From CAYHXN01 sp964360605 (GTDB lineage Bacteria; Patescibacteriota; Minisyncoccia; UBA6257; WO2-44-18): a stretch of DNA of 8,110 nt. Shown piece by piece: positions 5,269 through 8,110 of the stretch. A program made the position numbers and the translations under genes. Numbering within the stretch: position 1 is the first letter of the stretch; each line of letters begins with the position of its first letter. Under the pieces are notes generated by a model that was not told the origin of the DNA, made no database searches, and saw only the letters and a program-made list of their open reading frames with translations. Location of the stretch: NCBI GenBank assembly GCA_964360605.1, contig CAYHXN010000024.1:1-8110 (forward strand), given 5' to 3'.

Positions 5269-5822
5269 TTAGTCTTTGGACATATTTTTCTATGTTTTTC
5301 CCAACCTTCTGGTACGCCCTTGCGGCAATAACTACAAGTTCTTCCTATCGTTGGCATATCGCCGTATTCATCAGCGATTTTTATCCATTCTTCCGGTATC
5401 TTAATTGGGTGACCTCCTATTCCGAAAGCAAACATCTTCTGAGCCCACCAAATTGGAGCTGCCCAAACATGTTCGGGGTGGCTGAAAATCGCGGGATAAC
5501 CACCCTCATATATTTTATGAGTAATGGTTTGGACTCCGAAACTCACCCCGATAAGTATGAGCCCAACATACCAAGGGCAAATCATTCCTAGAAAAGCAAA
5601 AAGCCAAAACCAACACGCGAGAACAAGTCCTTCACGCCACGACAGCAAGCAATAAATCGCTATTATTAAAAAGAAAACCCAAAAAGCCAACAAATTAGTA
5701 AGGAGAATCGCGATTCCAATAATGATTAGCGGTATACCAACCAAATGAACCTTTTCGTTTGTGGGGTGCTGGTGGTATTGAATGTACTTTTGGAGAGCCC
5801 GTTCAACTATTTCGGCAAACAT
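5253..5822 (-). CDS. Mpo1-like/DUF962 family membrane protein with C-terminal C2HC motif
   Basis: This 189-residue protein has the Mpo1/DUF962 hallmarks: YHQHPTNEKVHLVGIPL (16-32; H17, H19, H26) before the first of about four membrane segments (about 28-50, 51-61, 64-82, 84-98), then QTITHKIYEGGYPAIFSHPEH (98-118; H102). Yeast Mpo1 is an Fe(II)-dependent dioxygenase that shortens 2-hydroxy fatty acids; histidines on the cytoplasmic side bind the metal. The role of bacterial members is unclear. Residues 119-150 form an aromatic-rich tail. The C-terminus carries C163-x2-C166-x10-H177-x3-C181, a zinc-finger-like motif not part of the basic family, so this looks like a domain fusion. The ATG at 5822 lacks a Shine-Dalgarno sequence and has a good promoter that overlaps the tRNA promoter. 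The stop is in a hairpin loop 35 nt before murD. Confidence 0.82.
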   Translation of the reverse strand: MFAEIVERALQKYIQYHQHPTNEKVHLVGIPLIIIGIAILLTNLLAFWVFFLIIAIYCLLSWREGLVLACWFWLFAFLGMICPWYVGLILIGVSFGVQTITHKIYEGGYPAIFSHPEHVWAAPIWWAQKMFAFGIGGHPIKIPEEWIKIADEYGDMPTIGRTCSYCRKGVPEGWEKHRKICPKTKNPPK

Positions 5823-5842
5823 TAGACACCAAAAAGTGCTGG

Positions 5843-5870
5843 TTGAAATATAACTAAATTATGATATAAT
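5843..5870 (+). promoter_or_regulatory. Strong sigma-70 promoter of the fMet/Met tRNA unit
   Basis: TTGAAA (5843-5848), 16 nt, then TATAAT (5865-5870) preceded by TGA, an extended -10. The tRNA's first base is at 5876, only 5 nt after the box, so predicted initiation falls at or within about two bases of the mature 5' end. Confidence 0.85.
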
Positions 5871-5875
5871 TTCAA
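5847..5875 (-). promoter_or_regulatory. Opposed promoter for the Mpo1-like gene, overlapping the tRNA promoter
   Basis: On the minus strand TTGAAA (5875-5870), 17 nt and TATATT (5852-5847) form a good promoter with a leader of about 18 nt before the ATG at 5822. Its -35 shares one base with the tRNA promoter's -10, and its -10 shares two bases with that promoter's -35. GTTGAAAT (5842-5849) and ATTTCAAC (5869-5876) are inverted repeats, so RNA polymerase cannot occupy both sites. Confidence 0.65.
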
Positions 5876-5947
5876 CGCGGGTTAGTGTACCAGTGTGCAT
5901 GTATGGCTCATAACCATAAGGGGAAGGTGCAACTCCTTCACCCGCAA
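5876..5947 (+). tRNA. Initiator tRNA-fMet(CAT), atypical
   Basis: A 72-nt cloverleaf. The acceptor CGCGGGT/ACCCGCA gives the C1xA72 mismatch that marks bacterial initiators, with G2-C71, C3-G70 and G4-C69 kept for formylation. Anticodon arm TATGG-CTCATAA-CCATA, anticodon CAT (5909-5911), discriminator A, no encoded CCA. Oddities: only two of the three usual G:C pairs at the base of the anticodon loop (29-41 is T-A); D-stem GTGT/GCAT with two wobbles; D-loop ACCAGTGT without GG; T-loop TGCAACT with G at position 55 instead of T; and a four-base variable loop. It could be a divergent functional initiator or a decaying copy, but the intact stems favour function. Confidence 0.8.
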
Positions 5948-5957
5948 CACGTTTGAT

Positions 5958-6029
5958 GCCGGCGTAGCTCAGTGGCAGAGCGAGCGTTTCATAAGCGTTA
6001 GGTCGCAGGTTCGATCCCTGCCGCCGGCA
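5958..6029 (+). tRNA. tRNA-Met(CAT), elongator type
   Basis: A 72-nt canonical cloverleaf: acceptor GCCGGCG/CGCCGGC (G1-C72 paired, so not an initiator), D-stem GCTC/GAGC with GG in the loop, anticodon loop TTCATAA (CAT at 5990-5992) on a stem with two G-T wobbles, and T-arm GCAGG-TTCGATC-CCTGC. Discriminator A, no encoded CCA. It sits 10 nt after the initiator and is surely cotranscribed. The alternative, tRNA-Ile2 with lysidine-modified CAT, cannot be excluded from sequence alone. Confidence 0.93.
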
Positions 6030-6057
6030 CAAGGGAATCTTAGTTTAGATTTACCGA

Positions 6058-6066
6058 TGCTATAAT
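6058..6066 (+). promoter_or_regulatory. Extended -10 promoter of tpiA, leaderless geometry
   Basis: TGCTATAAT is a perfect TATAAT with a TGn extension. It ends 6 nt before the ATG at 6073, so +1 is predicted at the A of the start codon. No Shine-Dalgarno sequence is present. No good -35 is seen at the usual distance. Confidence 0.6.
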
Positions 6067-6072
6067 TAATTT

Positions 6073-6852
6073 ATGAATAAGCTGGTTATTGCTAACTGGA
6101 AGATGCATCCGCGGACGAGGCGGGAAGCGGAAAAGTTATCCCAAGAAAGCGATGCCGAAGGATTAATTATCTGCCCGCCGTTTGTTTTTTTAGATGATGT
6201 CAGCCGGATGATTTCGCGGGCGAAGTTAGGCGCGCAGGACGTTTTTTGGGAAGAGTTCGGCGCTTATACGGGAGAAATTTCGGTAGATGAATTAAAGGAT
6301 CTGTGCGTTGAGTATATAATTATTGGTCACTCCGAACGCCGTCAATTGTTGGGAGAAACGGACGAGATGGTGGCAAGAAAAATGGCCGCAGTTATTAAAT
6401 CCGGCCTTACGCCGATTTTATGCGTTGGCGAAACCCGCGCCGAACACGATTCCGGCCAAACGGAAGCTGTCGTGAAACGGCAATTAGAAAAGGGTTTGTC
6501 GTTAGTCGGTAGCCATCAGTTGTCAGTTATTATTGCTTATGAACCAATGTGGGCGATTGGAACCGGTAAGCCAGATACTCCGGAGAATATGATAAGTATG
6601 GTAAAATTGATAAAAGAAGAATTGGGAATTATCCCGCCGTTGGCGGGATCCCGCCTTCCAAAATATTATCAGAAAGGTGGCGGGAGGAATTTAGAATTAG
6701 GAATTAAGATAATTTATGGAGGTTCTGTAAATGCCAGCAATGCAGAAAGTTTTTTAAAGCATTCGGAAATTGACGGCGCTTTAGTCGGGGGCGCCAGTTT
6801 AAAAGGCGAGGAAATTAAAAAAATAGTAGAAATTAGTAAAAAATATGGCTAA
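6073..6852 (+). CDS. tpiA: Triosephosphate isomerase with a 25-residue in-frame insert
   Basis: It interconverts dihydroxyacetone phosphate and glyceraldehyde 3-phosphate in glycolysis (cytoplasm). The active site is complete: N8 and K10 in NWKMHP, electrophile His86 in IIGHSERR, catalytic base Glu157 in AYEPMWAIGTGKP with loop 6 (160-166), and the phosphate-binding IIYGGSVN (213-220) and GALVGGASL (235-243). It has 259 residues. About 187-211 (PPLAGSRLPKYYQKGGG and flanks) is extra and lies between direct DNA repeats 75 nt apart; without it the protein would be 234 residues and read EELGIKIIYGGS, a normal helix-strand junction before beta 7. The insert sits at the barrel's periphery, so activity is probably kept. 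The 3' end overlaps the next gene by 8 nt (ATGGCTAA), suggesting translational coupling. Confidence 0.97.
   Translation: MNKLVIANWKMHPRTRREAEKLSQESDAEGLIICPPFVFLDDVSRMISRAKLGAQDVFWEEFGAYTGEISVDELKDLCVEYIIIGHSERRQLLGETDEMVARKMAAVIKSGLTPILCVGETRAEHDSGQTEAVVKRQLEKGLSLVGSHQLSVIIAYEPMWAIGTGKPDTPENMISMVKLIKEELGIIPPLAGSRLPKYYQKGGGRNLELGIKIIYGGSVNASNAESFLKHSEIDGALVGGASLKGEEIKKIVEISKKYG
6618..6706 (+). repeat. Insert in tpiA: direct repeats flanking a double hairpin
   Basis: AGAATTGGGAATTA (6618-6631) and AGAATTAGGAATTA (6693-6706) match at 13 of 14 bases and lie exactly 75 nt apart. Between them is a hairpin of 8 bp with loop GTT (6631-6649), then TCCCGCC (6649-6655) pairing with GGCGGGA (6679-6685) across a 23-nt A/T-rich loop. 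The insert is in frame (25 codons). It shares 21 of 22 nt with 7606-7627. Confidence 0.85.
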
Positions 6853-7606
6853 TAAATGGGATTCTAAAACAATATTTTCAATTTTATTAAACGTCGTTCT
6901 TGTGGTCGCGGTTTTACTAGGTTTGGTTTGGGCGAAATATTTGTATCGCCAATCGGCGGCTTTTCAGCCAGCGCGGACGATTTCCGTTTCGGCGGATGGC
7001 AAAACTGTGGTTTCTCCAGACATTGCTAATCTTTCTTTTTCGGTTGTTTCGGAGGGAGCGGACCCGGAAAAATTAGTCGCTGAAAATACCGCTAAGATGA
7101 ATAAAGCGATTGATTTTGTAAAAACCCAGGGAGTAGAAGCGAAGGATATTAAAACAACTAATTACAATCTTTCTCCTAGATACGAGTATGATGAAAAACG
7201 CCGCACTAGCTTTATCAGCGGTTACACGCTGACCCAACCTGTTTATTTAAAGATTCGTGATTTTGCCAAAATCGGTAAAATTATCGGTGGTCTTCCGATG
7301 CAGGGTGTAAATGACATTAGCTCTTTAAGCTTTGATATTGATGATCCGGACAAGTATCTCGCTGAAGCGCGGAAGGAGGCTTTTGACAAAGCAAGGACAA
7401 AGGCGGTAGAAATGGCTAAGCAAAATAAAACTCGTTTGGGCCGGGTGGTGACTTTCTCCGAGGGCTATGGCGGTTTTCCTAGGCCGGTTCCGTTTTTGGA
7501 ATCTTTTGGCAAGGGAGGGGATGTCGCAGTTTCAGTTGCGCCTTCAATAGAACCGGGCACTCAAGAAGTTACTGTTAACGTGAACGTTGTCTACGAAATC
7601 CGTTAG
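6845..7606 (+). CDS. SIMPL (DUF541) domain-containing protein
   Basis: This 253-residue protein has an N-terminal hydrophobic anchor (about 10-31) without a Cys lipobox, then a SIMPL domain from about residue 44 to the end: ISVSADGKTVVSPDIANLSFSV, the YNLSPRYEYD segment (about 107-116), SGYTLTQPVYLKIRDFAKIG, and ARTKAVEMAKQNKTRLGRVVTFSEG, ending in EVTVNVNVVYEIR. Family members (for example YggE-type and BP26 proteins) are periplasmic or surface proteins that can form ring or channel assemblies; their biochemical role is unsettled, with some links to oxidative stress. Here it would be anchored by its N-terminus facing outward. It overlaps tpiA by 8 nt and has no Shine-Dalgarno, so translation is probably coupled; the functional link to tpiA is likely only shared transcription. 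Confidence 0.9.
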   Translation: MANKWDSKTIFSILLNVVLVVAVLLGLVWAKYLYRQSAAFQPARTISVSADGKTVVSPDIANLSFSVVSEGADPEKLVAENTAKMNKAIDFVKTQGVEAKDIKTTNYNLSPRYEYDEKRRTSFISGYTLTQPVYLKIRDFAKIGKIIGGLPMQGVNDISSLSFDIDDPDKYLAEARKEAFDKARTKAVEMAKQNKTRLGRVVTFSEGYGGFPRPVPFLESFGKGGDVAVSVAPSIEPGTQEVTVNVNVVYEIR

Positions 7607-7627
7607 GAATTATCCCGCCGATGGCGG
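7606..7627 (+). repeat. Dispersed palindromic repeat, second copy of the tpiA element
   Basis: The stretch matches 6625-6646 at 21 of 22 bases. It starts on the last base of the SIMPL stop codon and carries the hairpin CCGCC-GAT-GGCGG. The ATG in its loop (7621) opens a seven-codon frame (MAEEIKK) whose TGA overlaps the ATG at 7641, so the element may also affect initiation of the next gene. Confidence 0.75.
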
Positions 7628-7640
7628 AAGAAATTAAGAA

Positions 7641-8110
7641 ATGAGAACTGTTGCTAATAAAAAGGATTTTTTAATTGTCTCTATTATCGGATTGGCTTTT
7701 GGATTGCTTTTGATTCCCGTACTGGAAAACATCAAGCCGCCGCAATGGCGGCTTGATGTTTTGCGAGCGGTAATTTTACCGCTCGGGTTTATGATTTTCT
7801 CCAACATCGCGCTTTGGGTTGGGGGAATAATCGGTTTTAAAATTCCGGCGATTTGGAATTTTACTAAGTTTGGCGCCGTGGGTTCTTCTAATGCGTTATT
7901 AGATCTCGGAATCATTAATTTTTTGAGTTTAATATTCAAAATCTATTCAGGGTTTTGGTTGGCAATTTTTAATGTTGCCTCAATCAGCGTCGCCGTTTTT
8001 AATAGTTATCTTTTGAACCGTTTTTGGTCTTTTTCTAAAGATGACTCCGTGACGACTACCGGAAAATTTATTGATTGGCCGCAATTTTCCCGTTTTTTAG
8101 CTATTAACGC
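7641..8110 (+). CDS. GtrA-family membrane protein (3' partial)
   Basis: The frame is open from ATG 7641 to the window end (156 codons plus 2 nt), so the gene is truncated. It has hydrophobic segments at about 10-27, 43-65, 74-98 and 104-125. The GtrA hallmark NSYLLNRFWSF (121-131) and the preceding FTKFGAVGSSNALLDLGIINFL (74-95) identify the domain. GtrA-like proteins are small multi-pass proteins thought to move lipid-linked sugars across the membrane for envelope glycosylation. The extra N-terminal segment before the GtrA domain occurs in CPR members as far as I recall. No convincing Shine-Dalgarno; the start overlaps the stop of a short upstream frame (ATGA). Two hairpins lie in residues 29-49. 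Family confident, substrate unknown. Confidence 0.88.
   Translation, partial: MRTVANKKDFLIVSIIGLAFGLLLIPVLENIKPPQWRLDVLRAVILPLGFMIFSNIALWVGGIIGFKIPAIWNFTKFGAVGSSNALLDLGIINFLSLIFKIYSGFWLAIFNVASISVAVFNSYLLNRFWSFSKDDSVTTTGKFIDWPQFSRFLAIN
7726..7762. repeat. Long hairpin within the GtrA-like gene
   Basis: A perfect 16-bp stem (7726-7741 with 7747-7762) with loop GCAAT. It encodes about residues 29-41 (ENIKPPQWRLDVL), a hydrophilic stretch between two membrane segments, where an insert would be tolerated. The core GCCGCC/GGCGGC resembles the other elements. Confidence 0.9.
7764..7785. repeat. Second hairpin within the GtrA-like gene
   Basis: CGAGCGGTAA and TTACCGCTCG are perfect inverted repeats around a central TT, one base after the previous hairpin. 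It encodes residues 42-49 (RAVILPLG), at the start of the second membrane segment. Confidence 0.85.

Noticed and set aside
5292..5591. Plus-strand frame of 99 codons
   Set aside because: Antisense to the Mpo1-like gene, which carries clear family motifs.
5876..5947. Riboswitch or other leader RNA upstream of the tRNA-Met/tpiA unit
   Set aside because: The folding matches a cloverleaf with a 7-nt acceptor, C1xA72 and a CAT anticodon loop, so an initiator tRNA explains it better.
7634..7939. Minus-strand frame of 101 codons
   Set aside because: It is antisense to the GtrA-like gene, whose plus-strand frame has membrane segments and a family signature.

Overview
The window looks like one contig, scaffolded across a 10-N gap, from an ultra-small uncultured bacterium of the Candidate Phyla Radiation, most likely Parcubacteria. 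This is inferred from gene content and style: compact genes with short or overlapping junctions, few Shine-Dalgarno sequences, tRNAs without encoded CCA, small single-domain membrane proteins of CPR type, and short palindromes and heptanucleotide repeats inside essential genes. Standard code fits throughout.

Layout. Positions 1-1277 hold gatA (5' end cut by the window, 3' end interrupted by Ns), followed on the plus strand by a one-TM conserved hypothetical (1335-1874) and an aldehyde dehydrogenase (1920-3320) with its own candidate promoter and a terminator. A minus-strand block follows: a small unrecognised gene (3341-3673), tRNA-Asp(GTC), murD (3841-5217), and an Mpo1/DUF962-like membrane protein with a C-terminal C2HC motif (5253-5822). 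At 5843-5875 two opposed promoters overlap. The plus-strand one drives an atypical initiator tRNA-fMet and a second tRNA-Met(CAT). Next come tpiA (6073-6852, with a TATAAT box placed for leaderless transcription), a SIMPL/DUF541 protein overlapping it by 8 nt, and a GtrA-family protein running off the window end.

The genes are housekeeping functions (tRNA amidation, initiation and elongation tRNAs, peptidoglycan precursor synthesis, glycolysis) plus envelope proteins. No CRISPR, transposase, phage or defence locus was found.

The most unusual signal is a set of small palindromic or hairpin-forming inserts in coding sequence that keep the reading frame. Two in murD lie between short direct repeats exactly 42 nt apart. 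One in tpiA lies between 14-nt repeats exactly 75 nt apart. A fourth, in murD, is a perfect 44-nt palindrome. Part of the tpiA insert recurs (21/22 nt) in the junction before the gtrA-like gene. This resembles a mobile palindromic mini-element family tolerated in essential proteins, comparable in concept to Rickettsia palindromic elements. The second notable signal is the initiator tRNA: C1xA72 and a CAT anticodon are present, but the T-loop has G at position 55, the D-loop lacks GG, only two G:C pairs close the anticodon stem, and the promoter leaves almost no 5' leader.
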